Shown: positions 18,573 through 27,113, counted from the first letter of the stretch. The stretch: DNA of 64,000 nucleotides from Parabacteroides sp. TM07-1AC (GCF_003480915.1 NZ_QUKD01000015.1:62365-126364), one strand, 5' to 3'. Numbers and translations are program-made. The notes: generated from the letters alone by a model not told the origin.

Positions 18573-19175
18573 TTATCTGTTTATATCTTTAAGCTCTACC
18601 AGCTTGTTCACAATGGCATAAACCGTTAAGGCGCTGGCACTATGTACCTGTAGTTTACGGGCGATATTTCTCCTGTGCGTAATAACGGTGTGGGTAGAGA
18701 GGAAAAGACGGTCGGCAATTTCACGGTTGGTCATGCCTTTGACCACACAGACGACAATCTCTTTTTCGCGGGTACTCAATGTTTGTTGTTCATCCGATTC
18801 ATCACCCTCTTCTTTTTTTGTGTGCAGGCGTTCCAGTTTATGCTTCAGTTCGTCGGCACTGTCGAAGATGCTGATCTGATCGTCATAATAACGGGTAAGG
18901 GAATGATCCGTGAGTGTATAAAGCAGCGCGAAGCACTTCATATCCGGGCATCCGGTCATCTCCTTTAAATGAGGGATCGTGAAATAACCCGGAATAGAAG
19001 GATTGATGATAAGAATATCCGGTTGGTGTGTCCGGAGATCCTCGGTAAGCGATTCGATGGTAGTTATTTCCGATACCTGGATGCGGAGACCTGGCAGGTG
19101 TTTCAGTATTGTCTCCAGGCCGCTACGGACAATAGCGGAAGGTTCAGCAATAACGATCTTCAAATAGGCGCTCAT
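18573..19175 (-). CDS. LuxR-type regulator with degenerate receiver, cassette copy 1
   Basis: A 200-residue NarL/FixJ-shaped protein. Residues 1-120 follow a receiver fold, but the acidic pocket is E11-P12 and the phospho-acceptor position is Asn (N58 in ILIINPSIPG), so phosphorylation is unlikely. Two cysteines, C76 and C81, are kept in both copies. The C-terminus (about 132-197) is a LuxR helix-turn-helix (LSTREKEIVVCVVKGMTNRE, then IADRLFLSTHTVITHRRNI). It probably binds DNA in response to a ligand, redox change or partner protein. It follows the di-iron gene by 6 bp and is last in its cassette. Confidence 0.88.
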   Translation of the reverse strand: MSAYLKIVIAEPSAIVRSGLETILKHLPGLRIQVSEITTIESLTEDLRTHQPDILIINPSIPGYFTIPHLKEMTGCPDMKCFALLYTLTDHSLTRYYDDQISIFDSADELKHKLERLHTKKEEGDESDEQQTLSTREKEIVVCVVKGMTNREIADRLFLSTHTVITHRRNIARKLQVHSASALTVYAIVNKLVELKDINR

Positions 19176-19181
19176 AGGTTG

Positions 19182-19874
19182 TTATTTAATTGTTTTTTCT
19201 AATGCAAGTATGGCAGGCATGAAAAGATAGTCTTCCACATGATTGTGGGAAGTCAGGTCCTGTTCCGTAGCAAAGATGTCGAACAAGACGCTGTTCAGTA
19301 AATTACTTCCGGGTCCCGGGTAATATTTGATCAGGATATTCTTCAGTTCGACAATTTTCATTTCTATCTGGTCATGCCGTTTCCGGAAGATAGAGATGTT
19401 ATATTTCGGATCCTTTATCCCTTTCAGCAGGTCACGGACATACGGGAAAACAACTTTTTCTTCATATGACATATGTTTGTTTACCTCTTCGGCATATTCA
19501 TCGAAGAAACGTTGGATAACGAAAGCAACGTCCTGCGGACATTCGCCGATCGATTCCAGAAGTTTTCTGCGCAGATGCGGAAGACGGAAGTTCAGGAAGT
19601 AATCGTGTGCATTATGGAGATAGGTGATCAGTGCCTCGATAGACAGACATTTGTCTACATTCATGACCGGGGCGGATACATCTTGTGTCAGGAAGTTGAC
19701 GACTGTGAGAAAGGTACAGGCGTCGACACCATTTTGACGGCATACTTCTCCGATATTCTTTTCGCCGAAGCCCAGGGCAATGCCAAAACGGCTCATAACA
19801 AGAACCATCGGATAGTTCTCGCATATAAGATCACTCATTTTGTCGGTTTCCCTGTATTTTCCATTTTTATACAT
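19182..19874 (-). CDS. Hemerythrin-type di-iron protein, YtfE/ScdA (RIC)-like, cassette copy 1
   Basis: A 230-residue cytoplasmic helical protein. An N-terminal ScdA_N-like segment (MVLVMSRFGIALGFGEKNI) lacks the Cys-Cys pair of E. coli YtfE. The HHE domain keeps all six positions of the YtfE di-iron site: H90, H134, E138, H167, H210 and E214. RIC proteins repair Fe-S clusters damaged by oxidants or NO; this member may instead be an O2/NO sensor or iron donor. It has its own promoter (19915-19922) and an A-rich leader with GGACGATTATA just before the start. It is cotranscribed with the LuxR gene. Confidence 0.87.
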   Translation of the reverse strand: MYKNGKYRETDKMSDLICENYPMVLVMSRFGIALGFGEKNIGEVCRQNGVDACTFLTVVNFLTQDVSAPVMNVDKCLSIEALITYLHNAHDYFLNFRLPHLRRKLLESIGECPQDVAFVIQRFFDEYAEEVNKHMSYEEKVVFPYVRDLLKGIKDPKYNISIFRKRHDQIEMKIVELKNILIKYYPGPGSNLLNSVLFDIFATEQDLTSHNHVEDYLFMPAILALEKTIK

Positions 19875-19914
19875 AAGCTATAATCGTCCTTTTTTGTTTT
19901 GGTGTTTGACTGTT

Positions 19915-19922
19915 CAAAGATA
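19915..19922 (-). promoter_or_regulatory. Promoter -7 box before the copy-1 di-iron gene
   Basis: TATCTTTG on the minus strand, with a TTG-type -33 near 19940 (TATTGGCTGAC). It lets the di-iron and LuxR genes be expressed apart from the Rid gene; the equivalent gap in copy 2 is only 25 bp and has no such box. Confidence 0.6.
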
Positions 19923-19983
19923 CTTCTTTTTTGTCAGCCAATAGATACGTTATTATTATTCTATATTTGTTAGTGCTTTTTGG

Positions 19984-21129
19984 TTAGAATGCCGGATACT
20001 CCGGTTCATCGACGGCAACGACTGCCAGGCATTCTATTTCAACCAACCATCCGGATCGGCATACCGGGGCACGGACGATCAGGTGAGGCATGTTCCGATG
20101 ATGGGTTTCCATATACTGTTTAACGCGGGCGAAATCGCCGGTATCCCGTATATAGACGATGGCCTGCATGATATCGTTTTGGTCGGCACCTGCTTCGTTG
20201 AGCAGGGCGGTGATATTTTCGATCATGCGTTCGGATTGTTTGATCACATCCCCCGGATGGACGATTTCGCCATACCGGTCGATGCTAGCCGTACCGGATA
20301 CGAAGACATGGCGGCGGTCGCCATAGGTGATGGCAACGCCTCTTTCAAAAGTCACTCCGTATTCATAAGTCCGGCTCAGATGGTCGGGGGCATATAAGTA
20401 TTGGATTTGTTCCCGCCCGATACCCGATACGGCATACGTATCCATGGTAACGAACACATTCGTGTCCTGATAACGGCCTTCAATGCCGGTACTGGCTATA
20501 AAATGAGTATTTTCCGTCAAGTTCTGTGTCGCGAATACCTCCTTGCGGGCTTTGACTACGCCTGGATAATTCACGTCGACGTTCTGTACGAATATCCAGG
20601 TCCGTATGCAGTTATTGGCCAGCGTGCAGTTGGCTGCTGTCAGTTGCATGATATAATCGCGGAAAATAAGGCGTGTCTGATATTCCGAATTGGCAGCCCG
20701 GTTGCATAGGTTGGCACCGAACAATTGGCGGTAACTGCCGTGACGTGCTTCAAACAGATTACTGGGAAGAACCTGTGTCTGTACGCCTGTCTGGAGCCAT
20801 GCCCAAAGAGCTATTTTGGTCCCGTTCACGGGAGCCTGCTGTACGATGGATAAAGCACAATACGGATTGGAGCGTTCCTGTTCCATTAACAAGGCGGTTT
20901 GATTGGTAACGTCACTCATAAAGTAACGGCGGAATACCGCTGTCGGGTTACCCGGAAGTTCTTCGACACATTGGGTGTATGCCTGTAACAGATTATTTAA
21001 TTGGGTAGGATAATCTTCCATATAATCTGTCTGCTGGAAGATGACATGATATTCCGTGATTCCCTTTTTAGTTTCGAATGAGGTGATCTGTACTTCTGTT
21101 TTGTTGTATTGTTTTATTGTTAACTCCAT
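19984..21129 (-). CDS. Long Rid-superfamily (chorismatase-like) protein, cassette copy 1
   Basis: A 381-residue protein with no signal peptide. The last ~130 residues are a Rid/YjgF fold: HVFVSGTASIDRYGEIVHPG, then the helix DVIKQSERMIENITALLNEA, AIVYIRDTGDF, and the ending PVCRSGWLVEIECLAVV. About 250 residues precede it, with the conserved-looking segments FRRYFMSDVTNQTALLMEQE and TGIEGRYQD. The length and the SGTAS...HPGD / CR..LVEIE pattern recall FkbO/Hyg5/XanB2 chorismatases, which hydrolyse chorismate to hydroxybenzoate-type products. That is inference; a general Rid role is the alternative. It has its own promoter at 21161. Confidence 0.75.
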   Translation of the reverse strand: MELTIKQYNKTEVQITSFETKKGITEYHVIFQQTDYMEDYPTQLNNLLQAYTQCVEELPGNPTAVFRRYFMSDVTNQTALLMEQERSNPYCALSIVQQAPVNGTKIALWAWLQTGVQTQVLPSNLFEARHGSYRQLFGANLCNRAANSEYQTRLIFRDYIMQLTAANCTLANNCIRTWIFVQNVDVNYPGVVKARKEVFATQNLTENTHFIASTGIEGRYQDTNVFVTMDTYAVSGIGREQIQYLYAPDHLSRTYEYGVTFERGVAITYGDRRHVFVSGTASIDRYGEIVHPGDVIKQSERMIENITALLNEAGADQNDIMQAIVYIRDTGDFARVKQYMETHHRNMPHLIVRAPVCRSGWLVEIECLAVVAVDEPEYPAF

Positions 21130-21160
21130 GGTATCTGATATCTATTATTGTTTCTTTTTC

Positions 21161-21191
21161 CAAAGATACAGTATATCAGTCTGAAGCCAAA
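21161..21191 (-). promoter_or_regulatory. Promoter of cassette copy 1
   Basis: Minus-strand TATCTTTG (21161-21168) and TTTG (21188-21191) are separated by 19 bp. The -33 TTTG lies inside a perfect palindrome, CCAAAATTTGG (21187-21197 region), a possible operator. Confidence 0.8.
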
Positions 21192-21225
21192 TTTTGGAGT
21201 GTGAAAAGAAAATAAAACTGATTTG

Positions 21226-21840
21226 TCATGCTTTTTTTATTTCATTCAGTTCGACCAGTTTGTTCACAATGGCATATACAGTCAGACCGCTGGCACTGTG
21301 GACCTGCAGTTTCCGGGCGATATTCCGCCGGTGCGTGATCACGGTGTGGGTGGATAGATATAAACGGTCGGCGATTTCCCGGTTCGTCATACCTTTGACA
21401 ACACAGACAACGATCTCTTTTTCCCTCGAACTGAGTGTCTGCTGTTCTTCCTCCTCTTCTTGCGGCTCAGTAGATGCTTCTTCCGCATTCAGCCGCTCCA
21501 GCTTATGTTTCAGTTCGTCGGGACTGTCATAAATATTGATCAGGTCGTCATACGGGCGGAGCATGGCTTGATCGGTCGCCATGCAGGCGATAGCCAGGCA
21601 TTTCATTTCGGAGCAGCCGCACTCTTCTTTCAGATGCTGTATCCCGAAATAGCCGGGAAGTGAAGGGTTGATGATCAGTACTTCCGGCCGGTGCATGCGG
21701 AGGCTTTCCACCAGGCATTCAGCCGTAGCTATTTCCGTCAGCTGGATATGCAACCCGGGCAACCGTTTTAGGATGGTAATCAATCCGCAACGGATAATGG
21801 AGGAAGGTTCTGCAACAGCTATTTTAAAGTTAGTGCTCAT
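21226..21840 (-). CDS. LuxR-type regulator with degenerate receiver, cassette copy 2
   Basis: Start at 21840 (MSTNFKIAVAEPSS) aligns exactly with the copy-1 start; a longer frame to 21870 would overlap the di-iron gene. The 204-residue paralogue has the same degenerate receiver: E11-P12 in place of the acidic pair, N58 at the phospho-acceptor position, and C76/C81 kept with an extra C74. An acidic linker (EEEEEQQ) joins it to an almost identical LuxR helix-turn-helix (LSSREKEIVVCVVKGMTNRE), so both copies may bind related DNA sites. It follows the di-iron gene by 10 bp. Confidence 0.88.
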   Translation of the reverse strand: MSTNFKIAVAEPSSIIRCGLITILKRLPGLHIQLTEIATAECLVESLRMHRPEVLIINPSLPGYFGIQHLKEECGCSEMKCLAIACMATDQAMLRPYDDLINIYDSPDELKHKLERLNAEEASTEPQEEEEEQQTLSSREKEIVVCVVKGMTNREIADRLYLSTHTVITHRRNIARKLQVHSASGLTVYAIVNKLVELNEIKKA

Positions 21841-21850
21841 AAAGCAACGG

Positions 21851-22543
21851 TCATTTGATTGTTTTTTCAATGGCTAGTACAGCGGGAACGAAGAGGTAAT
21901 CTTCTACCCGGTTATGAGAGGCCAGATCTTGTTCGGTGGCAAAGATGTCGAACAGGACACTGTTCAGCAGGTAATTGTCGGGTCCGGGATAGTATTTGAG
22001 CAGGATATTTTTGAGCTCCACGATCTTCATCTCTATCTGGTCGTGCCGTTTGCGAAAGATACTGATATTGTATTTGGTATCTTTCATCCCTTCCAACAGG
22101 TTGCGGACGTAAGGGAAGACGATCTTTTCTTCGTACGACATGTGTTTATGGACCTCGTAAACATAATCGTCGAAGAATTTGGTGATAGCGAAAGCGATGT
22201 CACCCGGGCAGCCGGTAATTGCTTCCGTCAGTTTGCGGCGGATATGAGGCAGCCGGAAGTTCAGGAAATAATCGTGCGCATTATGCAGATAGGTGATCAG
22301 CGACCCGAGAGAAAGGCAGTTGTTGATCTCGTTGATCGTGCCTGAAATCTCTTCCGAGAGAAAATTGACAACGGTAAGGAACGTGCAGCAATCCACCTCG
22401 TTCTGCCGGCATACATCCTTGATGTTTTTCTCCCCGAATCCCAGGTCGATACCGAAGCGGCTCATTACGAGAACCATGGGATAGTTCTCGCAAATCAAGT
22501 CGCTCATCTTGTCTGTCTCTTTGTATTTTCCTTGTTTATACAT
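21851..22543 (-). CDS. Hemerythrin-type di-iron protein, YtfE/ScdA-like, cassette copy 2
   Basis: It has the same length (230 residues) as copy 1 and by eye about three quarters of positions are identical. The six di-iron ligand positions are again H90, H134, E138, H167, H210 and E214. The ScdA_N-like start reads FGIDLGFGEKNI, without the Cys pair. Strict conservation of length and metal ligands indicates that both copies are functional. Only 25 bp separate it from the Rid gene upstream and 10 bp from the LuxR gene downstream, so copy 2 looks like one transcription unit. Confidence 0.87.
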   Translation of the reverse strand: MYKQGKYKETDKMSDLICENYPMVLVMSRFGIDLGFGEKNIKDVCRQNEVDCCTFLTVVNFLSEEISGTINEINNCLSLGSLITYLHNAHDYFLNFRLPHIRRKLTEAITGCPGDIAFAITKFFDDYVYEVHKHMSYEEKIVFPYVRNLLEGMKDTKYNISIFRKRHDQIEMKIVELKNILLKYYPGPDNYLLNSVLFDIFATEQDLASHNRVEDYLFVPAVLAIEKTIK

Positions 22544-22568
22544 AGTTGTTGTATTTATGGTGTTTCAT

Positions 22569-23720
22569 TTATAAACAGGGGTATTGCGGAAGGTCTGCCG
22601 GAATAACGGCGATACATTCCGTTTCAATCAACCATCCCGGACGACATACCGGTGCCAGTACGATCAGGTGCGGCATATCCGGGTGATGGGTGCGGATATA
22701 GCGGTTCACTTCCTCGTAATCTGCCGGGTCGCGGAGATAGACGATAGCCTGCATGATATCGGCAACGGAAGCTCCGGCCTCCTGCAACAGGACGCTGATG
22801 TTTTCCATCATCCGTTCAGTCTGTTTCAATATATCTCCGGGGTGAACGATCTCTCCCCGGTTGTCGATACTGGCTGTTCCCGACAGGAATATCTGTTTCC
22901 TGTCGCCGTACGAAACGGCTGTGCCCCGTTCAAAAGTGACGCCATATTCATAGGTCGGATTTAAATGGGTAGGGGCATAGAGGAATTGTATCTGTTCCGG
23001 TAGCAGACCGTCTACTGTATAGGCATCCATCTGCACCAGCACTTCCGGGTCGGCGTGACGGCCCTCTATCCCGGTACTGGTTATATAATGTGTTTTCTCC
23101 GTCAGGTTCTGTGTGATGAAAACTTCCTTGCGGGCTTTTACGACACCTGCATAGTTTACATCTACGTTTTGTACGAAGAACCAGGTACGGATGCAGTCGG
23201 CAGCCAGCGTACAATGCTGTTCGGTCAGTTGCAACACATAATCGTTCAATAACAGCCGGGTCTGGTATTCAGAGGTGGCCGCCTTGTTGTGTGCACCGCC
23301 GGTCCAGAGGTGGCGATACTTATTATGAGATGCTTCGAACATACCGGAATTGTAGGTTTCCGTAGTCATATCTGTTTGCATATAAGCCCATAGTGCTATT
23401 TTAGTACCGTTTAGCGGAGCTTGTTGTACAATCGATAATGCACAAAACGGGTTTTCGCATTCCCGTTCCATCAACCGTTCCGTCTGATTCGCCGCATCAC
23501 TCAGGAAATACCGGCGGAATATAGCGACGGCTTTACCGGCTTCTTCTTTTGTTACTGTTTCGTATGCTTTTTGTAATTTATCCAGCTGTTCCGTAAACGG
23601 CAATGAAGGGTTGGTAACAGAAAATAGTATATGATATTCCGTTACCCCTCCCTTGCCTTCAAAAGAACAAATTTGAGCGTGTATAAAGTCTTGTTCGTAT
23701 GTTTTTGTTTTGAATGCCAT
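22569..23720 (-). CDS. Long Rid-superfamily (chorismatase-like) protein, cassette copy 2
   Basis: A 383-residue paralogue of the protein at 19984-21129, alignable from end to end: FRRYFLSDAANQTERLMERE, CALSIVQQAPLNGTKIALWA, TGIEGRHADPEV, IFLSGTASIDNRGEIVHPGD, PVCRPGWLIETECIAV. The C-terminal Rid domain keeps the Cys-Arg of the VCR.GWL motif and the Glu residues after it. No signal peptide. It starts only 10 bp after the cytochrome gene of the iron operon, so copy 2 is probably read through from that operon. Confidence 0.75.
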   Translation of the reverse strand: MAFKTKTYEQDFIHAQICSFEGKGGVTEYHILFSVTNPSLPFTEQLDKLQKAYETVTKEEAGKAVAIFRRYFLSDAANQTERLMERECENPFCALSIVQQAPLNGTKIALWAYMQTDMTTETYNSGMFEASHNKYRHLWTGGAHNKAATSEYQTRLLLNDYVLQLTEQHCTLAADCIRTWFFVQNVDVNYAGVVKARKEVFITQNLTEKTHYITSTGIEGRHADPEVLVQMDAYTVDGLLPEQIQFLYAPTHLNPTYEYGVTFERGTAVSYGDRKQIFLSGTASIDNRGEIVHPGDILKQTERMMENISVLLQEAGASVADIMQAIVYLRDPADYEEVNRYIRTHHPDMPHLIVLAPVCRPGWLIETECIAVIPADLPQYPCL

Positions 23721-23730
23721 AATTATAAAT

Positions 23731-24444
23731 TTATTCTTGGGCTCCCCCTTCGATCCAACTCTTCAAAAGAGAAATCTTTTCGGGTGAACCGGATAACAAA
23801 TCATTATGATAATGGTTGCTCGCCCCTTCTGTCAGTACATCCATGATGAAGCTGTTATCTGCATCACCAGGCTTTACAAGCATTTTCCCTTCATTCGAAG
23901 AGTTCGCTTTTACATTGACCAAAGCACTGTAACTTTTTCCTTCAGTCAGATATAGACCATCTGCAGCACTGGCCCCGGCCCCATGACAGCCGGTACAGCT
24001 AGCATCAAAAATGCTTTTTTGTATGCCATTGAATAAACTCGCATTGACCGTACCTATATCCAGCTTTAGCGTATCGGATGAATCCGTAAAATCCGTTTGA
24101 TAGAAACTGACAATACGTTTTCTCAATTTATTGATAACACAAACTTCTATCTGGTTGACTTCGTTTGAAATGCCTTTTAAAATAAGGTCCATCGAACCAT
24201 CGTCTGCAGTTGTCACTGTTTTGGCGACCGCAGCATATTCATCATCCTTTTTAAATCCGGCGACAACAATCGTATAATCGCTGGGCCAGGTTTGAACACC
24301 CTGGATAGTAGCTGTAACCCTGGCTATGCCTCCCTCTATCTCTACGTGTCTGCCCTCGTCGTAAATTTTGCCGTCATCGCAGGAAACGAAAAGACAAGAG
24401 AATAGTAGCGCATTGATTATGAATGAAAAAAACTTTCTATTCAT
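23731..24444 (-). CDS. c-type cytochrome lipoprotein
   Basis: A 237-residue lipoprotein (lipobox FVSC, Cys22). An N-terminal beta-sandwich-like half (ARVTATIQGVQTWPSDYTIV) is followed by a single heme-binding C150-TGC-H154 and a cytochrome-c-like fold (GEGKMLVKPGDADNSFIMDV type, candidate Met ligand near 190). The layout resembles the PSCyt-type domains attached to outer-membrane lipoproteins. It is the last gene of the operon that starts at 29810 and may pass electrons with the di-heme enzyme, probably during iron capture at the surface. Confidence 0.8.
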   Translation of the reverse strand: MNRKFFSFIINALLFSCLFVSCDDGKIYDEGRHVEIEGGIARVTATIQGVQTWPSDYTIVVAGFKKDDEYAAVAKTVTTADDGSMDLILKGISNEVNQIEVCVINKLRKRIVSFYQTDFTDSSDTLKLDIGTVNASLFNGIQKSIFDASCTGCHGAGASAADGLYLTEGKSYSALVNVKANSSNEGKMLVKPGDADNSFIMDVLTEGASNHYHNDLLSGSPEKISLLKSWIEGGAQE

Positions 24445-24454
24445 GGTGTGACAA

Positions 24455-25669
24455 TTAGAATGTATATTGAAGCAAAACTGTTCCTGAATGCATAGCTAAC
24501 CCTAGATCATCGTTATCACGATCAAGCTGTGTGTCATGTCCTGTACGTCCGATGAACTGATACATTGCCTGTAATTTCAGATTACATCCAGTAAAGAAAT
24601 AGTTGAATCCGACTGCGGGCATATTCAGGAAACCGTTTGTGTCAACTCCGTTGCGGTTAAAGAAATCGTAGCGGGCCGTCGCTTGCAGGCGATTGGTTAC
24701 AAAATAACCGCCTTGTACATATCCGCCCAGATAGTTATAACTTTCATCTATTTTCTGTCGTTTGGTGAAACCAACGTTCATATAATAGAGCTCTGCTCCC
24801 AGATAAAGACGGTTTTTCAACATGGCAAATTCTGCACCGGCACGGTAATCGTTTGTACTTTCATTTTCGCTTTCTACATTTAAAGACGTTGATAGGCCGA
24901 ATAATATTTTATCTTCTTTCAGACGATTGGGGTTTCCTTGATTAGACGGCATAACACCTTTTGGCATGTAAGTAATACGTCCGGCATATAATAAAGAAGG
25001 GATATGCCAATCATCGCTGAATGTTTTTGAAGCCACGTTTACGGAGCTGCCTGTACCATTAAATATACCTACTTCATAGCCGAATTTTTCTTTGATTAAT
25101 CCGTGGACTTCTACACCCAGGTCAAAACCTGTGCCGATATTGGGAGTTACGGCATTCAGTGAATAAGGTAGAATGACAGGTGCTGTCAGTGAAACAGGAA
25201 GAGTAGGCATCAGTGTCTCTCCTAATGTTGTCAGATAAGCATGCGCGAACGGTGTTTTGAACTTACCCGCGCGTATGGCAAAGCTTTCTTTGAGTTTTAC
25301 GTCAAACCAAGCCTGTTGCAGAATACCACCTCCGCTTGCGGCTGCATTGATAGACAGGTTGAATGTAACCATATTGAACGCTTTTCCTGTAAAACCGAGA
25401 ATGGCGTATGGGATGGAAAAACCGGAATTTGCAATGTTGTCTTGATTATAAGCAGGATCCAAACCTTCATCATCGTAATAATTGATATTTGCACTGGTTT
25501 GAACGAGCATATAAGGCTTAAAAACGAAATCGCCTTTTTTAGTACCGATAGTGAAACCTTCTTTGCCGGACAAAGATACCACCCCGTTTTCCGTATCTTC
25601 TTCGTGCTGGGCCAGTACTGTTAATGGTAAGAACAGTAATGCAATGATTGTAGTTATTAGTTGTTTCAT
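24455..25669 (-). CDS. Porin O/P-like outer-membrane channel
   Basis: A 404-residue barrel protein with signal peptide 1-20 (VLAQ). It shows GDFVFKPYMLVQTSANINYY, VKLKESFAIRAGKFKTPFAHAY and the C-terminal GTVLLQYTF with final Phe, all typical of phosphate-selective-porin-like proteins of Bacteroidetes. It sits between the cytochrome lipoprotein (10 bp) and the di-heme oxidoreductase (16 bp). In this operon it is more likely to conduct a metal or its ligand than phosphate; that is inference from context. Confidence 0.82.
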   Translation of the reverse strand: MKQLITTIIALLFLPLTVLAQHEEDTENGVVSLSGKEGFTIGTKKGDFVFKPYMLVQTSANINYYDDEGLDPAYNQDNIANSGFSIPYAILGFTGKAFNMVTFNLSINAAASGGGILQQAWFDVKLKESFAIRAGKFKTPFAHAYLTTLGETLMPTLPVSLTAPVILPYSLNAVTPNIGTGFDLGVEVHGLIKEKFGYEVGIFNGTGSSVNVASKTFSDDWHIPSLLYAGRITYMPKGVMPSNQGNPNRLKEDKILFGLSTSLNVESENESTNDYRAGAEFAMLKNRLYLGAELYYMNVGFTKRQKIDESYNYLGGYVQGGYFVTNRLQATARYDFFNRNGVDTNGFLNMPAVGFNYFFTGCNLKLQAMYQFIGRTGHDTQLDRDNDDLGLAMHSGTVLLQYTF

Positions 25670-25685
25670 CTTTGTTGTCTTGCTA

Positions 25686-27113
25686 TTATAATGAATTGAT
25701 AAATGTGATTAACGCATCACGGTCTTCTTTACTCATTTTCTTAAATAAATTCTTGGATGCCTCTCCTTCACCTCCGTGCCACATGATGGCTTCAACCAGG
25801 TTGCGGGCACGTCCGTCATGGAGATAGTAAGTATGTCCGTTGACTGTTTCTTGAAGGCCGATTCCCCATAAAGGAGTGGTACGCCATTCATTGCCGCGTG
25901 CCAGGCCGCTGACATAGTTGTCGTTCAGTCCAACTCCCATAATCTCAGATCCCATGTCATGCAATAGAAAGTCGGAATACGGATGGATGGTTTGTCCTCC
26001 CAGCCAGGGTAATTGTGTCCCATTCAATAAGGCGGCACCGCGTGTCTTGGTGTGCAGCGTTGTTACGTGGCATAGGTGACATTTGGCTTCGTAGAATTTT
26101 TGTTCTCCTTTGATTACCTGCGGATCATTGACGTTTCTTCGGGCCGGAACACCCAGGGCATGCAGATAAAGGTCCACATTTTCCATCTCTTCTGTCGAGA
26201 CATCCAGTTGATCATACGAAAGGCCCATCATGCTTCCCTGATCCATTTGTATCTGTCCTTCGCAGATCTCTTCCGGATAACGACTGTTTGTTACACCCAT
26301 ATCGCTGGAAAAACCGAGTTCAATGGTCAAGTCTGCGTGCTGTGCCTTATTGCCGGACAGGCCCAGACGCATGACGCCTCGTTCGGAAATATAGTTGCAA
26401 CGGCCGCTGATTCCATATTCAGGATAATTACTTTTTGCAGCAAGTGCTTCGATCTCTGTCGGATCGAGTGCCATCATCTGCCCCATGCCGACATGGCGTA
26501 AAGGAATACGTACGGTACAGAACAGATCCTTTGGAGCGATACTGTCGGCATACCATTCTGAAATCGAATATTCAGGTTTACATAACTCGTATGTTTCGCC
26601 ATCAGGAAACGAGAACGTTTCGTATGTATATTCAACGGAAAGTTTACCTTCCGGCTTTACGCCATATATGGCCTGGTCGTGCAATACACGGCCGTAGTTT
26701 TTGAATTGTGCCCCGTTTCTTTTGGCGATATAAACCAGCATGGAAGAAAATCCGTAGCTTCCGGAGCCTCCTTCGCTCCATAATGTCGGCTTGGTTCGTC
26801 CGGCATTACGATGGCAGCTTCCACAGGAATAACCCGCATACACCGGGCCGAGGCCACCACCTGTGCCGTTACTACTCGTGCGTACGTCGTCATACAATCT
26901 ATCTCCATTATTAAACCGGGTCGAATATTTACCTGATACCCAGTCTGCTTCTGTGTCGTATGCTACGGATGAATTGAGGAAGATAGTCGAAGTTCCGGCT
27001 GAGAGCGCATAATTATTAGGAACTTCTACATCATCCATATCTATCCCTTCTTTTTCGCAGGAACAGAGTGGAGCTAGGAACAACAGAGGAAAAAACAGAT
27101 GTCGAAATTTCAT
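25686..27113 (-). CDS. Di-heme (thiol) oxidoreductase family lipoprotein (DUF1111/IrpB-like)
   Basis: A 475-residue lipoprotein (lipobox PLCSC) of the DHOR family. It has two c-type heme motifs: C97-GSC-H101 (GYSCGSCHRNAGR) and C345-HLC-H349 (CHLCHVTTLHTK). Family segments SSMLVYIAKRNG, GVPARRNVNDPQVIKGE and LHDMGSEIMGVGLNDN are all present. Related proteins are encoded next to imelysins in Proteobacteria and cyanobacteria (IrpA/IrpB type) in iron-regulated operons. I infer redox handling of iron or heme at the outer surface. Upstream is the imelysin gene, with a hairpin between them. Confidence 0.87.
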   Translation of the reverse strand: MKFRHLFFPLLFLAPLCSCEKEGIDMDDVEVPNNYALSAGTSTIFLNSSVAYDTEADWVSGKYSTRFNNGDRLYDDVRTSSNGTGGGLGPVYAGYSCGSCHRNAGRTKPTLWSEGGSGSYGFSSMLVYIAKRNGAQFKNYGRVLHDQAIYGVKPEGKLSVEYTYETFSFPDGETYELCKPEYSISEWYADSIAPKDLFCTVRIPLRHVGMGQMMALDPTEIEALAAKSNYPEYGISGRCNYISERGVMRLGLSGNKAQHADLTIELGFSSDMGVTNSRYPEEICEGQIQMDQGSMMGLSYDQLDVSTEEMENVDLYLHALGVPARRNVNDPQVIKGEQKFYEAKCHLCHVTTLHTKTRGAALLNGTQLPWLGGQTIHPYSDFLLHDMGSEIMGVGLNDNYVSGLARGNEWRTTPLWGIGLQETVNGHTYYLHDGRARNLVEAIMWHGGEGEASKNLFKKMSKEDRDALITFINSL

